Shown in pieces: positions 1 to 6,201 of a DNA stretch of 17,699 bases (within the stretch, counting starts at the first letter, position 1; every line of letters begins with the position of its first letter). The position numbers and the translations under genes were made by a program. Where the stretch lies: the NCBI GenBank assembly GCA_027008885.1, contig JALVDQ010000020.1, positions 1 to 17,699 of the forward strand. The letters run 5' to 3'. Origin of the DNA: Thiotrichaceae bacterium (GTDB lineage: Bacteria > Pseudomonadota > Gammaproteobacteria > Thiotrichales > Thiotrichaceae). The notes under the pieces were generated by a model. It was not told where the DNA came from. It did not search any database and saw nothing but the letters and a program-made list of their open reading frames with translations.

Positions 1-187
1 ATACCCATCCCCCTGTTTTTTTATATATTTTTAAAACACCCGTGAGTTGCGTAGGGTTGGTGCAGCCATGCGAAACCAACCGCATCTGGTTGCTTGCGTA
101 AACTCCACCAACCCTACAACTACATGCTCTGCTTCTGTCTTCTGTCTTCTGATACACCCATCCCCCCTGTTTTTTATATATTTTTAT
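1..187 (+). repeat. Compound dispersed repeat: box, palindrome, box
   Basis: Two direct copies of a box (a CCCATCCCCC-type run followed by TTTTTTATATATTTTT) lie at about 1-32 and 151-186. They flank a palindromic segment whose arms are GTAGGGTTGGTG (51-62) and CACCAACCCTAC (106-117), with an inner CCAACC/GGTTG dyad. TCTTCTG-like heptamers (131-151) sit just before the second box. Nearly the same arrangement recurs in inverted orientation at 13823-14022, so this is a multicopy element and not a gene. An open frame runs through it from position 47, but that frame is repeat-derived. The element may extend left of the window. Confidence 0.85.
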
Positions 188-230
188 CTCAAGTTTCAGA
201 GCTCAGATCTATCGTTACGCAGAGGAACAC
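132..230 (+). repeat. 99-bp direct repeat, copy 1
   Basis: This segment matches 5945-6043 base for base at a constant offset of 5813, with one difference (G at 206, A at 6019). It includes the TCTTCTG heptamers, the CCCATCCCCCC box, the AT-rich tract and the beginning of a CGCAGAG-type dyad element (GTTACGCAGAGG at 214-225). The near identity suggests recent duplication or gene conversion. Confidence 0.9.
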
Positions 231-283
231 GGAGATATTCGCAGAGAACCGCAGAGATTGTAAAGAAGGAAAACAATTTACAC

Positions 284-334
284 CTTTCTCGTTTGCACAT
301 CTTCTTCGTTTGCACATCTTCTTCGTTTGCATGC
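284..334 (+). repeat. 17-bp tandem repeat, three units
   Basis: Three consecutive 17-bp units: 284-300 (CTTTCTCGTTTGCACAT), 301-317 (CTTCTTCGTTTGCACAT) and 318-334 (CTTCTTCGTTTGCATGC). The last two differ only in their final bases. A degenerate relative (CTTCGTT-type units) follows the second 99-bp repeat near 6048-6077, so the array belongs to the same compound element. There are no spacers, so it is not a CRISPR array. The rest of the gap up to 470 shows no gene. Confidence 0.85.
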
Positions 335-469
335 TTGATACTTTTCATAATGTTAATTGCGTGGGTCGATGCAGCTCTGTACTCGCTTAGTTGCCTAAAC
401 TCCAGCAAGCAACACTTCTTGTTGTGCCATAATAAAACTAACCAAAACTACTCCTTAAGCAATCAAACA

Positions 470-799
470 ATGGATAAAACAGAGAAAGAAGCCAATCAAG
501 CCCTAAAAGAATTTATACGTTATTCATCCAGCCCCTGGCGCATTGTCTGGACAAACTTTGTTGCGGGTGTCTTCAGGGGGCTGGGTGCTGTTATCGGCGC
601 GTCTGTATTTATCGCCTTTCTGATCTGGGTACTTACCCTGTTTGGCAAGGTGCCCTGGGTAGGAGAATATGCCACCGAAATCAAAACAACCGTTTCTGGT
701 TATGTCGATGACACCAATTATAACGACGAGTTTGCACGCCTTGAAACGGTTTTAAAGCGCATCGAAGAGGAGCTGGCAAAGAAAAATACAGAAAAATAA
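470..799 (+). CDS. DUF5665-like small membrane protein
   Basis: A 109-residue protein of unknown function. The first 30 residues are hydrophilic and helical. They are followed by a SSPWRIVWTN-type motif, a Gly/Ala-rich membrane segment (about residues 36-62, containing FRGLGAVIGASVF), a KVPWVGEY motif and a charged C-terminal helix likely to form a coiled coil. From memory, the PWR..W.N..AG..RG.G..IG pattern followed by a PxxGxYxxxI segment is characteristic of DUF5665 proteins, which are small single-segment membrane proteins. I chose the ATG at 470 because everything upstream in the frame is dispersed repeat, and the recognisable family region starts soon after it. No strong ribosome-binding site precedes it. 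It converges on hrpA with a 35-bp gap and no visible terminator between them. The function is unknown, and the family call is from pattern memory. Confidence 0.75.
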   Translation: MDKTEKEANQALKEFIRYSSSPWRIVWTNFVAGVFRGLGAVIGASVFIAFLIWVLTLFGKVPWVGEYATEIKTTVSGYVDDTNYNDEFARLETVLKRIEEELAKKNTEK

Positions 800-834
800 G
801 TAACTGTAAGTGTCCGCATCGCCCTCTACTTCGT

Positions 835-3800
835 TCAAAAACTTTTCCTGATCTCATTAAAGCGTTTTGAGAGGCGTTTTGCTGAGACCGGGTAAGCGGT
901 TCCCAGATCCTGGGCAAAAAGTGAAACGCGAAATTCTTCCAGCATCCAGCGAAATTCATGCAGTTGTCTGGTTTTGCCTTTCTTTTTTAGCCATTTTTTG
1001 TAGTCCTCCCAAAGTGGCTGGATTTGCACCTGCAAGCCCCTGTCCTTGTGTGCATTACCCTTGAGTTTGTCAAGCCGCTTGAGAATGGCTTTAAGATAGC
1101 GCGGATACTGGCGTAATTCATGCAGACTCAACTCATCCAGAAAACCGGGGTAAATCAACGATTGAAGCTGCTCGTTGATGTCGTTATAGGTTTCCAGCAG
1201 AGTGAAATCAATATTCCCCTTGAGCTGTTTGCGAATTTCATAATGCAGCGAAAGTACCACATTGAGCTGCTGGATAATTTCTTGCAGAGTCGCGTCAAGT
1301 TCATTTTTATTCTGCTCCAGAGCATCCATAAATTGCTTTTTATCCAGTTGGGCGCCGTGTTGATACTTGAGCAAATCACCTTTTATAAAGGTCAGGCGAA
1401 ACGCATTTTTGACAATACTTTGCTTGAGTTCATCACATTTGCCACTGGCATGATAATAGAGGCAGAGCTTCTGGATATTAGCCAGTGAACGCAGTCGTTT
1501 TTTCTGCTCTTCGGCAAAATGCAATAACACCAGGCGCAATACGCCTGTCTGCTTTTGTGCTTCGGCAGGTGAGTCAAACAGGCGAATTGCCACCGAATCA
1601 CCCCTGTCTACCAGCGCTGGCCATGCCTTGATCTTCATGCCTGCGACATCGGTCAGCACGGTTTCGGGCAAACGCTCAAAGTCCCAGCTTTTGATGCCCT
1701 GTCGTTCGATGCTGTTTTGCGCTGTCTTGCGTGTTTTTGTACTCGCCTTGTAACCCACCGTTTGTTTCAGTTTTTCCAGATCACGCCCTGCCTTGATTAC
1801 CTTGCCTGCTTCATCAACCACTTCATAACGCATACGCATGTGATCGCTAAACTGCAGCTTGCGCAATAAATCCTCATCAATGGCAACGCCCGTCATGCGC
1901 TTCAATGCCTGACTAATTGCCTCCACAATCGGCTTGTCAAAAGTGAAAGATTCAACACAGGCTTTGGCGTATTCGGGAGCAGGTACAAAATTCTTGCGTA
2001 GCTGTTTCGGCAGTTTGCGGATAAATTCGACCACTTTTTCCTCAAGCATTCCCGGCACAAGATAATCAAACGCGGTAGCGCCAAGCTGGTTCAGTGCCGC
2101 CGCCGGAATACGCACACTAACGCCATCATTTTCTGCATTCGGTTCAAAGTGATAGCTCAGTGGTAGCAGCATATCAGCCACATTCAGATGATCAGGATAT
2201 TGCTCGCCCTGCACATGCGAATCATCACGCTGCATCAGGTATTCGCGCGTAAGCATCAAACCGTTGGGGTGCTTTGCTTCGTACTTTTTACGCCACTTTT
2301 CAAAGGCTGCCCCGCTGTAAATATTTTCAGGGATGATTTTGTCGTAAAAGTCATAAAGTATTTCTTCATCAACCAGAATATCGCGTCGGCGTGATTTTGC
2401 CTCAAGCTTTTCGACTTCTTCAATCAAGGCACGATTATGTTTAAAAAACATTGCCTTGCAGTGGTATTCACCATAAACCAGTGCTTCACGAATAAAAATC
2501 TGGCGCGACACAACGGGATCAATCGCTCCAAAGTTGACCCGTTTGCGCGGATTAATCGTGATGCCGTAGAGGCTGCTGCGCTCATCGGCACCAACCTGCG
2601 CGGCACGTTTCTCCCAGCGGGGTTCGCTGTAATGGTATTTGAGCAGGTGTTTGCCTGAATACTCAATCCATTTTGGCTGAATTTTTGCCACAGTGCGCGC
2701 AAACAGGCGTGAGGTTTCGACAATTTCTGCCGCCATCAACCATTTTGGCGCGCTCTTGCGTAAACCCGAGGCAGGGAAAATATAAAACTTGCGCCCGTTC
2801 GCGCCCAGGTATTCCTGATTTTCTTCCTTAAAACCAATATTACTCAATAGTCCTGTTAACAGGCTTTGGTGGATGGCATCGTATTTATCCTGATATTTTT
2901 CGCTATCAATCCCTTCTGCTGCCTTTTGCCTGGCATTTTTTTGCTTGTTTTTCTGTGACTTGATTCGGGTTTTACTATTAAACCCATCCCCCCCCTTTTT
3001 TATATATTTTTGCTGCTTGCCCAAAAAGCTGCTTTCCCTGAGACTCATTCTGAGCTGGCGATAAGTCTCGTTCCACTCACGCAAACGCATATAGGAGAGA
3101 AACTCACGGCGGCACAACTTGCGTAATTGTCCCTGCGAAAGCTCGCCATTTCTATCATGATAATAATCCCACAGGGTTAGCAAACTGATAAAGTCCGATT
3201 GCTCGTTTTTAAAGCGGCTGTGTTTCTGGTCGGATGCCTGTTGTTTGTCCATTGGACGTTCACGCACATCCTGAATCGACAGGGCACTCACAATCACCAG
3301 CACTTCTTCCATTACGCCAAGGCGACTGGCTTCCAGCAACATGCGCCCCAGACGCGGATCCAGCGGCAGGCGGGCAAGTTCGCGCCCTGTTTTGGTGATT
3401 CTGATATTGTCGCCACGCGCATGAGTCACCGCACCCAGCTCAAACAGCAGCTTGTAACCGTCGCGGATCATGCCCGCATCGGGGGCTTCCACATAGGGAA
3501 ATTTATAGACATCACCCAGATTCAGCGATGCCAGTTGCAAAATAACCGATGCCAGATTGGTGCGCTGAATTTCGGGCAAGGTAAATTCAGGACGGGATAA
3601 GTAGTCATCTTCAGAATAAAGGCGGATGGCAATGCCGTCGCTGGTACGACCACAGCGACCGGAACGCTGGTTGGCGGATGCCTGCGAGACTTTTTCAAGC
3701 GGCAACCGCTGCACCCGCGAGCGCCAGGAATAACGTGAAATCCGCGCCAGTCCGGTATCAATCACATATTTGATTCCGGGCACGGTCAGGGATGTTTCTG

Positions 3801-4917
3801 CGACATTGGTTGCCAGCACAATGCGCCGTGCACCCGTTGGGTGGAAGATTTTATTTTGCTCCGCCGAAGAAAGTCGCGCAAACAGCGGCAAAATCTCGAC
3901 ACTTGGCTTATGGTGTTTACGCAGTGCCTCGCTGGCTTCACGAATTTCGCGTTCACCTGGCAAAAATACCAGTATCCCGCCTGGCGATTCTGCCATTAAC
4001 TCGTCAGTGGCATCCACAATCGCTTGCAGCATGTCTTTTTCTTTGGCTTCGTCCTTGTCCTGCTGAGGCTGTTGATTGCCATTGACATCGGGAATCAGGG
4101 GACGGTAGCGAATTTCTACGGGATAGGTACGCCCCGATACTTCAATTATCGGCGCATCTTTTTCACTGTTTACATGATTTTTGACCACTTTGGCAAAATT
4201 AAAATGTCTGGCAAAGCGTTGCGGATCAATCGTTGCCGAAGTAATAATCACCTTGAGGTCTTTACGACGTGGCAGCAACCAGCGCAGATAACCAAGCAGA
4301 AAATCAATATTGAGACTGCGCTCGTGCGCCTCATCAATAATCAGTGTATCGTACTGATTCAGATAGCGATCATTGCGAATTTCAGCCAACAGAATGCCGT
4401 CAGTCATCAGCTTGATATAGCTGTCGTCCCTGAGGCGGTCATGGAAGCGCACCTTGTAACCCACAACTGCGCCCAGTTCGCTGTTTAGCTCCTCTGCAAT
4501 TCGCGCTGCAACACTGCGCGCCGCGATACGCCGTGGCTGGGTATGCCCGATAATGCCATCCACACCGCGCCCCAATTCCAGACACATTTTGGGCAATTGC
4601 GTGGTTTTGCCTGAGCCGGTCTCACCACAAATAATCGTAACCTGATTCTCGGCAATAGTCTTGATTATCTCCTCACGCCGCTCCGCAACTGGCAAGTCAG
4701 GGTATTCAGGCTTGGGCAGATTAGCCAAACGCTGCTGCCTCTGCCTGATTGAAGCATTGATTCGGTCTTCCAGCTTTTTATGGGCAAGATCAAACTGCTG
4801 CTGTTTATTGGCAGACTTTTTAAGGCGTTCCAGTTTGCGTATTTCACGCAGAAAACTGTGCCGGTGTGAACCACGACATTGTTTTAGTTTTTGAACACCG
4901 CTTTCACCCACTGCCAA
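835..4917 (-). CDS. hrpA: ATP-dependent RNA helicase HrpA (DEAH box)
   Basis: A 1360-residue DEAH/RHA-type RNA helicase, close to the usual length for long proteobacterial HrpA. HrpA is a cytoplasmic ATPase that remodels RNA and has been linked to rescue of stalled or collided ribosomes in E. coli. Visible motifs are Walker A GETGSGKTT (98-106), DEAH (195-198), SAT (227-229) and QRSGRCGR (417-424). HA2/ratchet and OB-type regions follow to about residue 750, then a DUF3418-like C-terminal half ending in the conserved QDLGTAYPVS.KR motif. The start is a TTG at 4917; an in-frame stop lies immediately upstream and no ATG occurs in the N-terminal region, while a GTG two codons later is the alternative. 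A GGAAG lies 13 bp upstream. Residues 629-675 form a Lys/Gln-rich insertion of roughly 39 residues relative to E. coli HrpA as I remember it, part of which is encoded by a dispersed repeat (2982-3011). It is probably cotranscribed with the lipoprotein gene 26 bp upstream. Confidence 0.97.
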   Translation of the reverse strand: MAVGESGVQKLKQCRGSHRHSFLREIRKLERLKKSANKQQQFDLAHKKLEDRINASIRQRQQRLANLPKPEYPDLPVAERREEIIKTIAENQVTIICGETGSGKTTQLPKMCLELGRGVDGIIGHTQPRRIAARSVAARIAEELNSELGAVVGYKVRFHDRLRDDSYIKLMTDGILLAEIRNDRYLNQYDTLIIDEAHERSLNIDFLLGYLRWLLPRRKDLKVIITSATIDPQRFARHFNFAKVVKNHVNSEKDAPIIEVSGRTYPVEIRYRPLIPDVNGNQQPQQDKDEAKEKDMLQAIVDATDELMAESPGGILVFLPGEREIREASEALRKHHKPSVEILPLFARLSSAEQNKIFHPTGARRIVLATNVAETSLTVPGIKYVIDTGLARISRYSWRSRVQRLPLEKVSQASANQRSGRCGRTSDGIAIRLYSEDDYLSRPEFTLPEIQRTNLASVILQLASLNLGDVYKFPYVEAPDAGMIRDGYKLLFELGAVTHARGDNIRITKTGRELARLPLDPRLGRMLLEASRLGVMEEVLVIVSALSIQDVRERPMDKQQASDQKHSRFKNEQSDFISLLTLWDYYHDRNGELSQGQLRKLCRREFLSYMRLREWNETYRQLRMSLRESSFLGKQQKYIKKGGDGFNSKTRIKSQKNKQKNARQKAAEGIDSEKYQDKYDAIHQSLLTGLLSNIGFKEENQEYLGANGRKFYIFPASGLRKSAPKWLMAAEIVETSRLFARTVAKIQPKWIEYSGKHLLKYHYSEPRWEKRAAQVGADERSSLYGITINPRKRVNFGAIDPVVSRQIFIREALVYGEYHCKAMFFKHNRALIEEVEKLEAKSRRRDILVDEEILYDFYDKIIPENIYSGAAFEKWRKKYEAKHPNGLMLTREYLMQRDDSHVQGEQYPDHLNVADMLLPLSYHFEPNAENDGVSVRIPAAALNQLGATAFDYLVPGMLEEKVVEFIRKLPKQLRKNFVPAPEYAKACVESFTFDKPIVEAISQALKRMTGVAIDEDLLRKLQFSDHMRMRYEVVDEAGKVIKAGRDLEKLKQTVGYKASTKTRKTAQNSIERQGIKSWDFERLPETVLTDVAGMKIKAWPALVDRGDSVAIRLFDSPAEAQKQTGVLRLVLLHFAEEQKKRLRSLANIQKLCLYYHASGKCDELKQSIVKNAFRLTFIKGDLLKYQHGAQLDKKQFMDALEQNKNELDATLQEIIQQLNVVLSLHYEIRKQLKGNIDFTLLETYNDINEQLQSLIYPGFLDELSLHELRQYPRYLKAILKRLDKLKGNAHKDRGLQVQIQPLWEDYKKWLKKKGKTRQLHEFRWMLEEFRVSLFAQDLGTAYPVSAKRLSKRFNEIRKSF
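2982..3011 (+). repeat. Dispersed box inserted in-frame within hrpA
   Basis: The + strand reads ACCCATCCCCCCCC then TTTTTTATATATTTTT. This matches the boxes at 151-186 and 5964-5999 except that the central TG is CC. Read on the minus strand it encodes KYIKKGGDGF (HrpA residues 637-646) without breaking the frame. It is a solo box: no palindrome or heptamers accompany it here. It lies in a linker between conserved parts of HrpA, in an insertion that E. coli HrpA lacks. Confidence 0.85.
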
Positions 4918-4943
4918 TTATTTTGTTTTACTTCCAGTGTGTA

Positions 4944-5447
4944 CTATCTGTAACGCCCGTAATGATGGGTATGCTTTCTGTTACCACCCGGATGAGTGTG
5001 TCTTACAGAACGGGTGAAACGGTTCGCAGGATGAACGTGAGCATTGATATTTCTATTGCCTGAATAGGTGTAGCCAGAGCGGCAGGAATATTTATGCGTA
5101 TGAGATCTGTTTCCACCTGGGTGGGTATGCGTAGTGGAACGTGTACACCTGTTCGCCGGATGGGTGTGCGTGTTAACTGATTTCCTGATTCTTCCCTTGC
5201 AGCTATAGTGGTGCGTATGTTTCCTTGAACCATTAGGCAGGGGGTGTGTATGTGTAATTGATCTGGTACAGTGATTCGCAGGGTGTGTATGCGTATTTTT
5301 TGATACGTTGGTCGTTTTACAGACAACATTATCAACAACAGGCTGCGGCTGTGGTTGCTCCTGTACTTGCCGCACTGAACAGGCACTGATAACCACTGCT
5401 AATAATAAAAAAGCCCCAATTGTTACTAAAACCTTAGAAATAGTCAT
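4944..5447 (-). CDS. Lipoprotein with three His/Cys-rich repeats, putative metal binding
   Basis: A 167-residue protein that I do not recognise as a named family. The N-terminus is a lipoprotein signal: a hydrophobic core (residues 6-20) and lipobox ISAC with Cys23 as the lipidation site. A short Gln/Pro linker follows (26-36). Three repeats of about 30 residues, spaced roughly 41-43 apart, occupy 51-83, 92-122 and 135-163. The consensus is N-x-H-x-H-P-A-N-x-C-T-R-S-x-x-H-T-H-P-x-x-N-x-x-H-T-H-x-Y-x-C. The repeats hold 21 histidines in all; repeats 1 and 2 each keep two Cys, whereas repeat 3 has Phe and Gly/Arg in their place. Paired HxH motifs with Cys suggest binding of Zn, Cu or Ni at the periplasmic face, which is inference. 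The ATG at 5447 has AAGGAAAAGAAG directly upstream; an in-frame start at 5504 would spoil the signal peptide. The next gene is hrpA, 26 bp downstream. Confidence 0.85.
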   Translation of the reverse strand: MTISKVLVTIGAFLLLAVVISACSVRQVQEQPQPQPVVDNVVCKTTNVSKNTHTHPANHCTRSITHTHPLPNGSRKHTHHYSCKGRIRKSVNTHTHPANRCTRSTTHTHPGGNRSHTHKYSCRSGYTYSGNRNINAHVHPANRFTRSVRHTHPGGNRKHTHHYGRYR

Positions 5448-5470
5448 AGCTTCTTTTCCTTGAAATAATA

Positions 5471-5499
5471 AATATAAATAGCATTCTCCGTTGCTACAA
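5471..5499 (-). promoter_or_regulatory. Putative sigma70 promoter of the His-repeat lipoprotein
   Basis: On the minus strand, a -35 TTGTAG (5499-5494) is separated by 17 bp from a -10 TATATT (5476-5471). This would start transcription near 5464, leaving a leader of about 17 nt containing the purine-rich ribosome-binding site. It may also drive hrpA. Recognised by eye only. Confidence 0.45.
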
Positions 5500-5594
5500 C
5501 CCAAATAATAGATGATAAAAGCACCAGAATAAAGAAATTCAGTTAGTTTGGGATAAATTATCTTGATTTTTCTGATGAGAAGAGAAAAAGCCCT

Positions 5595-5614
5595 GGAAGC
5601 CTGTCCGAGAATAT
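5595..5614 (+). repeat. Solo degenerate MITE terminal repeat
   Basis: GGAAGCCTGTCCGAGAATAT resembles the terminal repeat GAGCCTGTCTGAGAACT of the two MITE-like elements at 9513-9671 and 14610-14726, and also the inverse of 14588-14606. No partner end is visible nearby, so it is probably a remnant. The remainder of 5505-5700 shows no gene. Confidence 0.45.
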
Positions 5615-5700
5615 GAGTCGTAGCGAGGAAAAGTTAGGTTGTTATTTTCTGAAAGTGTTTTACAGAGAGGTTTTAATGTTGGGCTACAAATACCGAGAAA

Positions 5701-5735
5701 TAAAAAAAGCCCCAAGTAATAACAACTTGGGGCTT
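5701..5735 (-). terminator. Rho-independent terminator of tRNA-Ser
   Basis: On the minus strand, AAGCCCCAAGT pairs with ACTTGGGGCTT around a short AT-rich loop, and the stem is followed by a run of seven T. It lies six bases past the tRNA 3' end, so it ends the tRNA transcript. Confidence 0.9.
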
Positions 5736-5740
5736 GTATA

Positions 5741-5830
5741 TGGCGGAGAGGCAGGGATTCGAACCCTGGGACGGTTTAACCCGTCGCCGGTTTTCAAAAC
5801 CGGTACTTTCGGCCGCTCAGTCACCTCTCC
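5741..5830 (-). tRNA. tRNA-Ser(UGA)
   Basis: A 90-nt class II tRNA on the minus strand. The acceptor stem is GGAGAGG pairing with CCTCTCC, followed by discriminator G and an encoded CCA (complement of 5741-5743). The anticodon arm is CCGGT-TTTGAAA-ACCGG, placing TGA at the anticodon position, which decodes UCA serine codons. A long variable arm (GACGG/CCGTC) typical of tRNA-Ser is present, as is a T arm CAGGG-TTCGAAT-CCCTG. A strong terminator follows. No integrase or duplicated tRNA end is visible, so nothing suggests that it serves as an attachment site here. Confidence 0.97.
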
Positions 5831-5867
5831 GTTTTCCCTTGTAGCCTGAATATGGGAAGCGCGTAGG

Positions 5868-5873
5868 ATAATA
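5868..5873 (-). promoter_or_regulatory. Putative -10 element of tRNA-Ser promoter
   Basis: On the minus strand TATTAT (5873-5868) is followed by CCTACGCGC, a GC-rich discriminator typical of stable-RNA promoters under stringent control. It would give a leader of about 30 nt before the tRNA. No convincing -35 hexamer is seen at ideal spacing. Confidence 0.4.
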
Positions 5874-5936
5874 AAAACTGGGCGAGGATGCCAGTAAAAA
5901 ATGCATTATTTTTACATCTTTTGAATGAATTTTAGG

Positions 5937-6043
5937 TCTTCTGTCTTCTGTCTTCTGTCTTCTGATACACCCATCCCCCCTGTTTTTTATATATTTTTAT
6001 CTCAAGTTTCAGAGCTCAAATCTATCGTTACGCAGAGGAACAC
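5937..6043 (+). repeat. Heptamer array plus dispersed box (99-bp repeat copy 2)
   Basis: Four tandem TCTTCTG heptamers (5937-5964) run into a CCCATCCCCCC/TTTTTTATATATTTTT box (5964-5999) and then into the start of a CGCAGAG dyad element. Positions 5945-6043 match 132-230 with a single difference. Copy 1 has only about three heptamers, so the array varies in number. The palindrome present at 51-117 is absent here. Confidence 0.9.
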
Positions 6044-6134
6044 AGCTCTTCGTTCGCACACTTCCTTCGTTTGCTACTTTTTAGATGTTTACTCCGTGGC
6101 TCTCGGCGAAAAACTCTGCGACTCTCTGCGTTAC
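6027..6134. repeat. CGCAGAG-type inverted-repeat element
   Basis: GTTACGCAGAG (6027-6037) faces CTCTGCGTTAC (6124-6134), arms that pair with one mismatch, and a second CTCTGCG lies at 6114-6120. A related left end is at 214-265. From memory, interspersed CTCTGCG/CGCAGAG dyads occur between genes in many bacterial genomes; their origin is not clear to me. It ends about 70 bp before the stop of the TPR gene, and the intervening bases contain nothing recognisable. Confidence 0.6.
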
Positions 6135-6201
6135 TTAAACTGAATGACTGGAATCAGTGTTTCTATGCTGTTTTTGAACTCCGAAACTTGAGTTATTATT
6201 G

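Noticed and set aside
284..334. CRISPR array
   Set aside because: The units are contiguous with no spacers and no cas genes are present; the dispersed boxes are irregularly spaced.
47..469. N-terminal extension of the DUF5665-like protein
   Set aside because: The extra 141 codons are translated dispersed repeat, and the family-like sequence begins only after the ATG at 470.
2424..2723. Antisense or alternative-frame genes inside hrpA
   Set aside because: These frames have no recognisable protein features and are shadows of a strongly conserved gene.
2982..3011. Frameshift or pseudogene in hrpA at the repeat
   Set aside because: The frame continues without a stop through the box, and all conserved motifs on both sides are in one frame.
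5741..5830. tRNA-Ser as an integration site of a genomic island
   Set aside because: No integrase gene and no direct repeat of the tRNA 3' end can be seen in the window.
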